Shown piece by piece: positions 14,423 through 21,608 of a stretch of DNA of 21,608 nucleotides; positions within the stretch are counted from its first letter, which is position 1; each line of letters starts with the position of its first letter. The notes below the pieces were generated by a model that saw nothing but the letters and a program-made list of their open reading frames with translations, searched no databases and had not been told where the DNA came from. The stretch is from CAZVWH01 sp964631175 (lineage in GTDB: Bacteria > Planctomycetota > Phycisphaerae > Sedimentisphaerales > Anaerobacaceae), in NCBI GenBank assembly GCA_964631175.1, contig CAZVWH010000049.1, forward strand, positions 1 through 21,608. The letters run 5' to 3'. Made by a program: the position numbers and the translations under genes.

Positions 14423-14446
14423 TTAGCCCTGCCTACTGAGGGCAGG
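14423..14446 (+). repeat. TTAGCC-family palindrome P6
   Basis: Head TTAGCC (14423-14428), 6-bp stem CCTGCC (14428-14433) and GGCAGG (14441-14446), loop TACTGAG. The head is conserved but the loop differs from P3-P5. Confidence 0.65.
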
Positions 14447-14504
14447 ACGTAAAAATGCCTATGTTACAAGTCCCCGGGACAATATATCAAGAACAGTGAA
14501 TTAT

Positions 14505-14527
14505 TTAGCCCCCGAATTTATTCGAGG
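14505..14527 (+). repeat. TTAGCC-family palindrome P7
   Basis: TTAG (14505-14508), then stem 14510-14516 with 14521-14527 (six of seven pairs, CCCCGAA with TTCGAGG) and loop TTTA. Confidence 0.6.
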
Positions 14528-14529
14528 AT

Positions 14530-14558
14530 TCTTTGTTCCTCGGATGGCGGAACAAAGA
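14530..14558. repeat. 10-bp perfect hairpin
   Basis: TCTTTGTTCC (14530-14539) and GGAACAAAGA (14549-14558) around a 9-nt loop, directly after P7. No T-run follows. P7 and this hairpin may be two parts of one insertion. Confidence 0.65.
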
Positions 14559-14664
14559 GATAACAAGTGTTTTGATTTGGCTTTATTTTTTCGATATGTA
14601 AGTTAAGGTGACCGGCCGGCTGGTGAGCAGAAGTGATAGTCAGATGTGAATATGGAGAATGGAT

Positions 14665-15525
14665 ATGACAAAGTTGCATTTGAGAAATAGCCGGACGAGA
14701 CCCGTGAGACAAACAATTGAAAATTTGCCCTGGTTACAAAATTTGTTGTCTCACGGGTCGAGCCGGCGTGATTTTCTCAAAACAACCGCTACTGCAGGCC
14801 TGACGATTTCTTCCATCCTGACTTCCTCCGGTTATTCCAACACCTTGCTAAGCTCTAAAAATCGAGAGCCTTATAGATTGACCGAGAAGAATAATCGTCT
14901 TTTATTCCAGGGTGATTCAATTACAGACGCAGGTCGTAGTAGAGGCAGGTTGAATAAAGCAAATGAGCCGAGGGCTCTGGGCACTGGTTTCGTATTTCTT
15001 GCTGCTTGCCAGTTGTTGGCAGAACATTCCGAGGCCAAGCCAAAAATTTTTAATCGCGGGATCAGCGGAAACAAGGTATATCAGCTTGCCGAACGCTGGG
15101 ACAAAGATTGTATTGCCTTAAAGCCTGATGTTGTCAGTATCCTCATTGGTGTTAATGATTACTGGCACACATTGAAACATGGATATGACGGCACAGTAGA
15201 AAAGTATGAAACAGATTACCGTACTCTTCTCGAACGTACACGTCGTGAGCTGCCGACGGTGACACTTGTAATTTGTGAGCCGTTTGTGCTTCGCTGCGGC
15301 GAAGTAAATGAGAAGTGGATCGGCGAATTTGACCGTTATCGCTCTGCTGCGAAAAAGATTTCCGCCGAGTTCAACACGATATTCGTTCCATTTCAGCACG
15401 TTTTCGATGAAGCAGTCAAAAAAGCACCGCCAAGTTATTGGGCGGCAGATGGCGTTCATCCTACTATGGCCGGTGCTTATCTGATGGCACAAGCCTGGCT
15501 AAAGGTCGTTTTGGGAAAAGCGTAA
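14665..15525 (+). CDS. Tat-exported GDSL/SGNH hydrolase with inserted N-region
   Basis: A 286-aa SGNH-fold esterase, possibly a carbohydrate deacetylase, acting outside the cytoplasm. The SGNH blocks are all present: FQGDSITDAG with Ser85, NRGISGN (Gly134), GVND (Asn164) and DGVHP (Asp262, His265). The twin-arginine motif SRRDFLK is at residues 33-39, unusually far from the start, because a 72-bp palindromic insert (residues about 11-34) duplicates the SR codons. Without it the N-terminus would read LRNSRRDFLKTTATAG. The ATG at 14665 has GGAG (14654-14657) at 7 nt; an ATG at 14659 is too close to it. The gene is convergent with recJ, 30 bp away, with no terminator between. Confidence 0.87.
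   Translation: MTKLHLRNSRTRPVRQTIENLPWLQNLLSHGSSRRDFLKTTATAGLTISSILTSSGYSNTLLSSKNREPYRLTEKNNRLLFQGDSITDAGRSRGRLNKANEPRALGTGFVFLAACQLLAEHSEAKPKIFNRGISGNKVYQLAERWDKDCIALKPDVVSILIGVNDYWHTLKHGYDGTVEKYETDYRTLLERTRRELPTVTLVICEPFVLRCGEVNEKWIGEFDRYRSAAKKISAEFNTIFVPFQHVFDEAVKKAPPSYWAADGVHPTMAGAYLMAQAWLKVVLGKA
14689..14766. repeat. In-frame CCCGTGAGA-family element in the Tat signal
   Basis: AGCCGG occurs at 14689-14694 and 14761-14766, 72 bp apart (24 codons). The 66 bp between (14695-14760) carry a perfect 14-bp inverted repeat, GACCCGTGAGACAA (14699-14712) and TTGTCTCACGGGTC (14746-14759), with AAAATTT/AAATTTT pairing inside. AGCCGG encodes Ser-Arg, so the duplication regenerates the SRRDFLK motif after the insert. 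Confidence 0.82.
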
Positions 15526-15555
15526 TATCAACGCAAATAAAGTGGTGATTATGTT

Positions 15556-17397
15556 TTACTCGAATTGGATGTCGGCCAGGACAAATTCAACATTGCTCAG
15601 GCCGTTATAATTGTTTATCTGTGCCTGATAGACAACGTTGAAAAAATCGTGCTCAAGCAGCTTTTTCTCGAATTTTCCCATCCTAAAGCCGATGCAGCGG
15701 ACGGAGTTTCTATTGTCTGTTATCGCAAGCTGCAGATGGTCGTTTCTTGTGCCAACTCTTCTGGGCGGACAGGCCAGGCGGACGCCCTTCGTGGCGAAGA
15801 TAGGAGCAGGATTGCCTGGGCCGAAAGGACCAAGCATTCGCAACTGGCCAACGACGTCCTTGTTGAATTGGTCCAAGGAGGCCAATGCGTCAATATTAAG
15901 TTTGGCAATTATGTCCTCCTCGCTTAGATTCTTTCTTGCGTATGCCTCGAAATCAGTAGCGAATTGGTTTATTTTTTCGGCTTTGATAGTCATGCCTGCT
16001 GCCATCTTATGGCCGCCAAAGCTAATTAAGTTGTGTCCGCAGGCTTTAATCGCGGTGAGCAAGCAGAAGCCCGGAATCGACCGGCCGGAGCCTTGGGCGG
16101 CCCCCACCCCGTCAGGAGCATTAAACATAATCGTCGGACGGTAAAAAGCCTCCGCTATTCTTGAGGCCACAATGCCTAATACACCCGCGTGCCAGTTTTC
16201 GCCTGCAAGCACGATACTCTTTTGATCAGGCCGGTTAAGGCCATATTCTACTATCATTTCGCAGGCATGCTCGAATATCTTTCGCTCACATCGCTGCCGT
16301 TGATTATTCTGCTCTTTGAGGTACTCAGCTATCTGCATAGAGTGACTCTGGCTATCACTTATTAGAAGCTCCACTGCTAATCGTGCGTGTCCCATTCGCC
16401 CCGCTGCGTTGAGCATAGGAGCAAGTCTAAATCCGACGTCGAAGCTATCGAGGTCTTGCCCCGTCAGTCCGGCGGTTTCAATCAGGGCTTGTATGCCGGG
16501 TAGTTTACACTCCGGCAGGGCTTTAAGCCCGTAGCTGGTCAGGACTCTATTTTCGCCCCGCAGGTCCATGACGTCAGCAACCGTTCCCAATGCCGCCAGT
16601 CCCGTCGCATTGAGCATAAATTCTCGCATTCTCGGTTCAAGCCGAGGCCCTCGACAGAACTGATTGGCGATAGCCCATGCCAATTTAAATGCAACCATTG
16701 AGCCGGATGAATCCTGATTAGAGTAAGATTTCTCAAGCGCCGGATGCACAATTGCAACAGCCTTCGGCAGTGCTGCACTTGAGTCCTTTGTCTTGGATTT
16801 TTTACCTCGGCTCTTTGAGTAATCCCCAACCGTCGCCGTGTCGGCGACGGCTAAACTTGAGTCGTGAGTTATCTCGTGATGGTCGGTTATTATCAGGTCA
16901 AGGCCCAGTTGCTCGGCCAATTCGGCGGAGCTAAACGCAGTGATCCCACAATCAATAGTCACTATGACTTTACTGCCGGATTTCGCCAAAGACCGGATGG
17001 CTTCAGTATTTAGTCCGTAGCCTTCATCGATACGGTGGGGGATATAATAGTCAACATCGGCACCGAGCAGTGTTAGAGCCTGCAATAGAATTGAGACACC
17101 GGTGATGCCGTCCACATCGTAGTCGCCGTATAGGGTGATTTTATCTTTGTTCTCGACAGCCTGCTTTAACCGCTGGACCGCCGGTTCGATTCCCGGCATC
17201 TGCTCTGGGCTGATAAGCTCGGTCAGCTTGGGCCTAAGAAAAACGGCGCCGGCCTGGGCGTCGGTTATTGAGCGATTGATTAAAACCTGGGCCAAAAGAT
17301 GTGAAATTTTCAAAGATTTGGCAAGTTGTGCAGAACGGTCGTCCTGGGGGTGGATGACCCATTGTTTTTGTCGCGTCCGTGCGGAAAGCAGCCTCAT
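15556..17397 (-). CDS. recJ: Single-stranded-DNA-specific exonuclease RecJ
   Basis: 5'-3' ssDNA exonuclease of recombination and mismatch repair, 613 aa, cytoplasmic. DHH-family metal motifs are seen: GDYDVDG (91-97), VTIDCG (146-151) and TDHHE (171-175); the DHHA1 region includes GRMGHARLAVEL and SFGGHKMAAG, and a C-terminal OB-like domain follows. Between TDHHEITHDSS and ALPKAVAIVHP, where relatives have only a few residues, lie 26 extra codons bounded by a repeated DSS. At DNA level this is a 78-bp insertion with a 9-bp direct repeat. It directly follows the DHH catalytic motif, so an effect on activity is possible. The start ATG has no good Shine-Dalgarno. It is divergent from dnaB and convergent with the GDSL gene. 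Confidence 0.93.
   Translation of the reverse strand: MRLLSARTRQKQWVIHPQDDRSAQLAKSLKISHLLAQVLINRSITDAQAGAVFLRPKLTELISPEQMPGIEPAVQRLKQAVENKDKITLYGDYDVDGITGVSILLQALTLLGADVDYYIPHRIDEGYGLNTEAIRSLAKSGSKVIVTIDCGITAFSSAELAEQLGLDLIITDHHEITHDSSLAVADTATVGDYSKSRGKKSKTKDSSAALPKAVAIVHPALEKSYSNQDSSGSMVAFKLAWAIANQFCRGPRLEPRMREFMLNATGLAALGTVADVMDLRGENRVLTSYGLKALPECKLPGIQALIETAGLTGQDLDSFDVGFRLAPMLNAAGRMGHARLAVELLISDSQSHSMQIAEYLKEQNNQRQRCERKIFEHACEMIVEYGLNRPDQKSIVLAGENWHAGVLGIVASRIAEAFYRPTIMFNAPDGVGAAQGSGRSIPGFCLLTAIKACGHNLISFGGHKMAAGMTIKAEKINQFATDFEAYARKNLSEEDIIAKLNIDALASLDQFNKDVVGQLRMLGPFGPGNPAPIFATKGVRLACPPRRVGTRNDHLQLAITDNRNSVRCIGFRMGKFEKKLLEHDFFNVVYQAQINNYNGLSNVEFVLADIQFE
16777..16863 (-). mobile_element. 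69-bp in-frame palindromic element in recJ with 9-bp target duplication
   Basis: ACTTGAGTC occurs at 16777-16785 and 16855-16863. The 69 bp between begin, on the minus strand, with TTAGCC and a perfect 9-bp stem, CCGTCGCCG/CGGCGACGG (16830-16838 with 16842-16850, loop TGT on +). The head and hairpin are the same design as P1-P8. It codes for LAVADTATV (182-190) and a following basic stretch, with no stop codon in the reading frame used. The hairpin lies at one end; the rest of the element shows no second palindrome. Confidence 0.85.
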
Positions 17398-17466
17398 TTT
17401 CGTACTTTGCGTTTATGCGTAAATAAAAAGATTCTGAACTTTCGGTAAGTCCACAGTCATTTATAT

Positions 17467-17489
17467 TTAGCCCCGCGTTTTACGCGGGG
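17467..17489 (+). repeat. TTAGCC-family palindrome P8
   Basis: TTAG (17467-17470), perfect 8-bp stem CCCCGCGT (17471-17478) and ACGCGGGG (17482-17489), loop TTT. It lies in the recJ-dnaB divergent gap, upstream of the dnaB promoter. No T-run follows. Confidence 0.78.
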
Positions 17490-17598
17490 TTATGTACTTA
17501 TAATTATATACAAGAGAAAATATGCCGTTTGCAAGTATTTTTTGCCTTATATACAAAGCATATTAGAGATAAAACCGGAATTTCTAACGGGACAAGGT

Positions 17599-17628
17599 TT
17601 GACAGGTTAGTTGACTATTATGTAAAAT
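17599..17628 (+). promoter_or_regulatory. Candidate sigma70 promoter for dnaB
   Basis: Perfect TTGACA (17599-17604), 18-bp spacer, TAAAAT (17623-17628, one base from consensus). The start site would be near 17635, giving a leader of about 80 nt. It points away from recJ and towards dnaB and bamA. Confidence 0.55.
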
Positions 17629-17713
17629 GCCGTGTAGTTAGTTATCAACCGTGATTTGCGACTAAAGAACCCAGCCGTGAATCGCAAAATAAATATAAAG
17701 GAGCGAAGTAGCT

Positions 17714-19207
17714 ATGGCAGTTGAGCAAAGAAGCCGGACAGTTGAATTAGCAGCAAAGACCGGGCTTAAGTTCAAGGCCACGGGGAACCTGACGGCGAAT
17801 CGCAGTATGCCCGAATCGTTGGCGGCTGAGGCGGCAGTGCTCGGCTCCATGATAATCGACCCTTTCTGTATCGGCCAGGTTGTCGAGCAGATAGACCGGC
17901 AGGCTTTTTACCGAATCGAGCACCAGATAATTTTCGATGCTCTTATTACTCTCTACGAGAAAAAAAGACCCGAAGCGATAGATGCGGTGCTGCTCCGCGA
18001 TGAGCTGGAGAAACACAAGCAGCTTGAAGCTGTCGGCGGAGTGGAATATCTTGGCAAGATTATGGAATCGGTACCTTCCGCTGCTAATGTCATGTATTAT
18101 ACCGTCATCGTTAAAGACAAGATGCTTTTGCGCGAGACCATCGCTGTTGCCAGCGAGATTTTAGAGGATGCGTACGACGAAAGCGGCGAGACGAATGAAA
18201 AACTTGACGAAGCAGAGCGAAAGATTTTTGCCATCACGGATCAAAAAATAAGCGGTTCTGCTGTTGCGATAAAGGATTTGGTAACTCGCGCTTATGAGCT
18301 TATCGAAAAGCGTGAGGGCAGTCATGTTACAGGTTTGGCGACCGGATACTACGAGCTGGACGAAAAAACCTGCGGCCTGCAAGATGATGAGATGATAATC
18401 ATTGCCGGCCGGCCGAGTATGGGTAAAACCAGTCTTGCTTTGAATATGGCTGAGCAAATCGGCCTGGTAGAAAACGAATCCATTGCCATATTTTCTTTAG
18501 AGACGAGCAGACAGCAGTTGGCCGAACGCTTTTTGTGCAGTCGCAGCGCAATTGACGCCCAACAGGTAAGAAAGGGGATGCTCAGCACAGAGGACTATCA
18601 GAAGCTGGTCGAGGCATGTGGAGAATTATCTGAAGCACCGATTTATATTGATGATACGGCTGGACTGACTCCATTGGAACTTCGCGCTAAAGCAAGGAGG
18701 CTGAAAAGCACACATAATATACGGTGTATTATAGTAGATTATCTGCAGTTAATGCACCTGGGTTCGAGTAAGGTCGAATCGCGTCAGCAGGAAATTGCCA
18801 CCATCTCAAGATATATCAAAGCCCTGGCCAGGGAGCTGAGCGTCCCGGTTGTTGTTCTCAGCCAGTTGAATCGCTCTCCTGAGGGCAGGGAAGGCCATCG
18901 GCCCCGGATGAGCGACCTGCGTGAAAGTGGCAGTATTGAGCAGGATGCCGACGTGGTAATGCTTCTGCACCGCGAGGATTATTATCATCGTGACACGCCG
19001 GATTACGAGCCGACAAACAAAGCAGAGTTGATTATTGCCAAGCAGCGTAACGGCCCGACAGGTAGTGTCGAGCTGATATTTAGGGACAAATTTACACGGT
19101 TTGAGAATGCCGCCCAACTGGACCGACAGTCCGTTCTCCGTAGTGCCTACTCCGCCGAAGCGGCTGCGAAGGCTGGAACTACGAAGGATGAAGCAGTACC
19201 ATTTTAG
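17714..19207 (+). CDS. dnaB: Replicative DNA helicase DnaB
   Basis: Hexameric 5'-3' helicase of the replication fork, 497 aa. The N-terminal primase-interacting domain begins at PESLAAEAAVLGSMI (33-47). The RecA-like motor has Walker A GRPSMGKTS (232-240), Walker B CIIVDYLQLM (338-347), SQLNRSPEGR and RMSDLRESGSIEQDADVV. SLET replaces the usual SLEM (261-264), a minor change. About 30 residues precede the conserved domain. AAGGAG (17699-17704) lies 9 nt before the ATG. No intein or insert is present. bamA begins 52 bp later on the same strand. Confidence 0.96.
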   Translation: MAVEQRSRTVELAAKTGLKFKATGNLTANRSMPESLAAEAAVLGSMIIDPFCIGQVVEQIDRQAFYRIEHQIIFDALITLYEKKRPEAIDAVLLRDELEKHKQLEAVGGVEYLGKIMESVPSAANVMYYTVIVKDKMLLRETIAVASEILEDAYDESGETNEKLDEAERKIFAITDQKISGSAVAIKDLVTRAYELIEKREGSHVTGLATGYYELDEKTCGLQDDEMIIIAGRPSMGKTSLALNMAEQIGLVENESIAIFSLETSRQQLAERFLCSRSAIDAQQVRKGMLSTEDYQKLVEACGELSEAPIYIDDTAGLTPLELRAKARRLKSTHNIRCIIVDYLQLMHLGSSKVESRQQEIATISRYIKALARELSVPVVVLSQLNRSPEGREGHRPRMSDLRESGSIEQDADVVMLLHREDYYHRDTPDYEPTNKAELIIAKQRNGPTGSVELIFRDKFTRFENAAQLDRQSVLRSAYSAEAAAKAGTTKDEAVPF

Positions 19208-19259
19208 TCCGCCTTTGGCTGGTCAGGGGCAGCTCAACTTAAATCACAGTTAACAAGTG

Positions 19260-21593
19260 ATGAGATACGGAATGCAGGATGTGCTTCTTATAGTTTCCAT
19301 ATCGCTTATGCTTTTGATTTCAGGTTGTGCGTTTATGGATACTGCTGAGACTCCAATTTATAATGATTTGCAAAATGGAAAGCTCGCCACGGAGGATAAA
19401 GAGATAGACCAGCCGGCTTTGGACAACGGTCGGATGAATACTGTTAGAACAATTACTTTCGAAGGTAACAAAGCGTTTAAAGAAAAGGTTCTGCGCCAGA
19501 GAATAGGCTTTAAGGAAGATGACTACCTTTATTCTGGTCTGGCTAAGGACGGCGGAGAAATCATAGCTAAAATTTATCGTGAAATAGGTTTCGCCTTTGC
19601 CAATGTGACATGGGATGAAGAGAAGTTGTCGGAGGGCAACGTAGTTTATACGATTACAGAGCACAAAAGGATTAGGATCCACTCGGTGGAGTTTAGAAGC
19701 AAAGATCCTAACAAACCCAGAGAGCTTACTATAAAACCCAGCTCGCTTAAAAAGGTGATAAAGACAAAGCAAAAGAAGTGGTTTTATTGGCCGTTCTACT
19801 ACACTAAAAAGATGGTGGATGAGGATAAAAATAAGCTGGAAAACCTCTATTATGAAAGAGGTTTTCTCGATTGCAGCATATCAGCCAAGCCAGATTTCAC
19901 AGATAGCAACAGCGCAGCGGACGTCACCTTCATAATTGATGAGGGGCCGATCTATCGGCTGAGCAAGATCGTTGTTATAGGTAATGAGTATTTTGGCGAG
20001 GAAGCATTGCGGTCAAAGTTGCAATTAGAGCCAGGCCAAGTCTATATTAAGCGAAAAGTCGAGTCAGATGTTAAGGAACTGCTCAAACTTTACCGTGAGC
20101 GTGGCTTTATCAATGCGAAAATTCGGCAGGAGCCTATACTTGCCGAGCAGAAACCCAAGGACGTTTTAGAAGTTAACATTCCTGTTGAGTTTGAGATTGC
20201 TGAGGGCGAACAGTTTCGAATCGGTCGAATCGATATAATGAGCACCAAGTTTATGCCAGATAAGGCTGTCTCCTCGATCGATATAAGCGACAGCGAATTT
20301 ATAGAGGAATTTATACAAGATAAAGCTGTTCGACGGGTTCTGAATGAGTACGGCTTTAGACCCGGTCAATTGTACAATGCTGATATTGCGCCTCAGCAAG
20401 GCGGCGGAAAGCTTGAAGAATACGTACAGAGGAAGATGTACGCTGAGCAGGTGAATATCAGGCCCGAGGGTAAGCCTGAGCCATATACAGGCGATTTTAA
20501 TGAGCCGAATGTCCTGGGCCAGGATGTAGCGGTGGGCATAGAAGAGGTTAGAACAGGCTCGTTACAACCGGGAATCGGAGTAAGTAGTGACAGTGGCTTT
20601 ATCGGCAGTTTGGTTTTTGACCAGCGCAATTTCGACATCAACGATTGGCCCGAAAGCTTCAAGGAATTTATTATTATGAATGCTTTCAAGGGCGCAGGCC
20701 AGAGGATGAGAATTTCGCTGGCGCCGGGGACCGAAGTCAGCGTGTATTCGGTTGATTTCAGCAACCCCTACTGGAGAGATAGGCCAACAAAGTTTGACTT
20801 GCAAGGCTCAAAATACAAGAGGTTTAGAGAAAGCTTTGATGAGGGCAGACTGAGAAGTTTTATCGGATTCGAGCAACGACGTAAAAATCGCTGGCGAAGA
20901 AGTGTGACTTTTAGAGCGGAAAACGTTAATGTCGGCAGTATTGATTTAGATGCGCCCCAGGAGATCAGAGATGTAAAGGGTGACAATAGCCTTTTCGGAG
21001 TAGAGCTTGGTATCGCAAGAGACATGACCGACGATGAGTTTAGGCCGAGCCGGGGTTATACTTTTAATATTGATTACGAACAAGTTGCCGGTGACCATAC
21101 ATTTGGGAAAACAGGCGGTAAATACATTTGGTATAAAACACTCTATGAGGATTTGCTTGAGCGAAAAACTGTTCTGGCTACCAAGCTACAAGTATCGACT
21201 ACGGTGGGTGATGCACCGCCTTTTGAAAAGTATTACGCCGGCGGCTCATACAGCATCAGAGGCTTTGAGTATCGTGGTGTAAGTACGAGGGGACTACAAA
21301 CATATGTCACTAATCCGCAGCGCAAAGACCCCATCGGCAGCGACTGGTTGTTCCTGGCCAATACCGAGGTAACCGTACCTTTGATAGGCGACAATATCGC
21401 AGCGTTATTTTTCGTTGACAGCGGCGCAATTGACTCGGGAACCTATCGTGCTGCGGCGGGCGTAGGAATACAGATAATGATACCCTGGTTAGGACAGGTA
21501 CCGATGAGATTCGAGTTAGCCACACCGATTATGAAAGAAGATGATGACGAGATACAGGTCTTCAGCTTCTCTATTGGAGGAAGACTGTTTTGA
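19260..21593 (+). CDS. bamA: Outer-membrane assembly protein BamA (Omp85), lipoprotein type
   Basis: Folds and inserts beta-barrel proteins into the outer membrane, 777 aa. It has a lipoprotein signal with lipobox LISGC (Cys23), then four POTRA-like domains (about 62-136, 138-229, 232-317, 319-400) and a 16-strand barrel from about 435. The conserved loop-6 RGF is at 667-669 (GGSYSIRGFEYRG) and the protein ends in Phe777, the usual barrel-end signal. Proteobacterial BamA is not lipidated, so the lipobox is notable; it may tether the N-terminus. TamA is an alternative, but the length and POTRA number favour BamA. GTG 19257, ATG 19260 and ATG 19272 are all possible starts; none has a good Shine-Dalgarno. 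Confidence 0.88.
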   Translation: MRYGMQDVLLIVSISLMLLISGCAFMDTAETPIYNDLQNGKLATEDKEIDQPALDNGRMNTVRTITFEGNKAFKEKVLRQRIGFKEDDYLYSGLAKDGGEIIAKIYREIGFAFANVTWDEEKLSEGNVVYTITEHKRIRIHSVEFRSKDPNKPRELTIKPSSLKKVIKTKQKKWFYWPFYYTKKMVDEDKNKLENLYYERGFLDCSISAKPDFTDSNSAADVTFIIDEGPIYRLSKIVVIGNEYFGEEALRSKLQLEPGQVYIKRKVESDVKELLKLYRERGFINAKIRQEPILAEQKPKDVLEVNIPVEFEIAEGEQFRIGRIDIMSTKFMPDKAVSSIDISDSEFIEEFIQDKAVRRVLNEYGFRPGQLYNADIAPQQGGGKLEEYVQRKMYAEQVNIRPEGKPEPYTGDFNEPNVLGQDVAVGIEEVRTGSLQPGIGVSSDSGFIGSLVFDQRNFDINDWPESFKEFIIMNAFKGAGQRMRISLAPGTEVSVYSVDFSNPYWRDRPTKFDLQGSKYKRFRESFDEGRLRSFIGFEQRRKNRWRRSVTFRAENVNVGSIDLDAPQEIRDVKGDNSLFGVELGIARDMTDDEFRPSRGYTFNIDYEQVAGDHTFGKTGGKYIWYKTLYEDLLERKTVLATKLQVSTTVGDAPPFEKYYAGGSYSIRGFEYRGVSTRGLQTYVTNPQRKDPIGSDWLFLANTEVTVPLIGDNIAALFFVDSGAIDSGTYRAAAGVGIQIMIPWLGQVPMRFELATPIMKEDDDEIQVFSFSIGGRLF

Positions 21594-21608
21594 AAAGAGG
21601 AAAGCCCC
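21590..21608 (+). CDS. Start of a further gene, truncated by the window end
   Basis: TTG (21590-21592) overlaps the bamA stop TGA (21591-21593) and is preceded at 9 nt by GGAGG (21576-21580), the same coupling seen between the methylase and endonuclease genes. Only KRGKP follows before the window ends. Genes after bamA are often periplasmic chaperones (Skp/OmpH), but nothing here shows that. Confidence 0.45.

Noticed and set aside
14126..14426. Two overlapping frames of 64 and 98 codons
   Set aside because: They translate palindromes P3-P5 and a T-rich stretch, and have no independent support.
15526..15555. Bidirectional terminator between the GDSL gene and recJ
   Set aside because: The 30-bp convergent gap contains no inverted repeat with a T-run.
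17467..17489. P8 as the recJ or dnaB terminator
   Set aside because: It lies between divergent gene starts and has no T-run on either strand.
2982..20468. Avoidance of the predicted CYCGRG site
   Set aside because: Sites are present at 2982, 5627, 5859, 14473 and 20463, so no clear depletion can be claimed from this window.

Overview
The window reads as chromosomal DNA of a diderm, probably anaerobic bacterium. A lipoprotein-type BamA (outer-membrane assembly), HldD (heptose biosynthesis for LPS), several Tat-exported redox proteins and a DUF6599/DUF362/polyferredoxin/aldo-keto reductase cluster together suggest Planctomycetota, perhaps Phycisphaerae. That placement is inference from gene content, not from a marker gene. 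No rRNA, tRNA or CRISPR array was seen.

Layout. 1-744: gene-free, with short tandem repeats, fragments of dispersed repeats, one palindrome and a strong promoter. 745-3173: a two-gene restriction-modification system, an amino-methyltransferase followed by an AvaI/BsoBI-type endonuclease whose TTG start overlaps the methylase stop; an unidentified helical protein follows (3281-3961). 4551-9922: a redox cluster from a near-consensus sigma70 promoter, comprising a membrane-anchored DUF6599 protein, a Tat-exported DUF362 protein, a NapH/NapG-like polyferredoxin fusion and a Tat-exported Fe-S aldo/keto reductase. An IS66-type MITE interrupts the cluster. 9923-10710: gene-free, with a strong terminator and a palindromic repeat. 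10711-13568: hldD and a secreted GH5 glycosidase. 13596-14558: a REP-associated tyrosine transposase (RAYT) surrounded by a cluster of palindromes. 14665-17397: a Tat-exported GDSL hydrolase convergent with recJ. 17714-21608: dnaB, bamA and the first codons of another gene.

The most striking signal is a set of small palindromic elements inserted in frame into conserved genes. RecJ carries 78 extra bp bounded by a 9-bp direct repeat (ACTTGAGTC). The GDSL hydrolase carries 72 extra bp inside its twin-arginine motif, bounded by AGCCGG. HldD carries two inserts, one of 69 bp. All are multiples of three, and removing the recJ, GDSL and 69-bp hldD inserts restores a normal family sequence. The recJ insert begins with the same TTAGCC-headed variable-stem hairpin found at eight other places in the window, several next to the RAYT gene. 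This resembles the protein-coding palindromic elements (RPEs) of Rickettsia, here with a plausible mobilising enzyme nearby.
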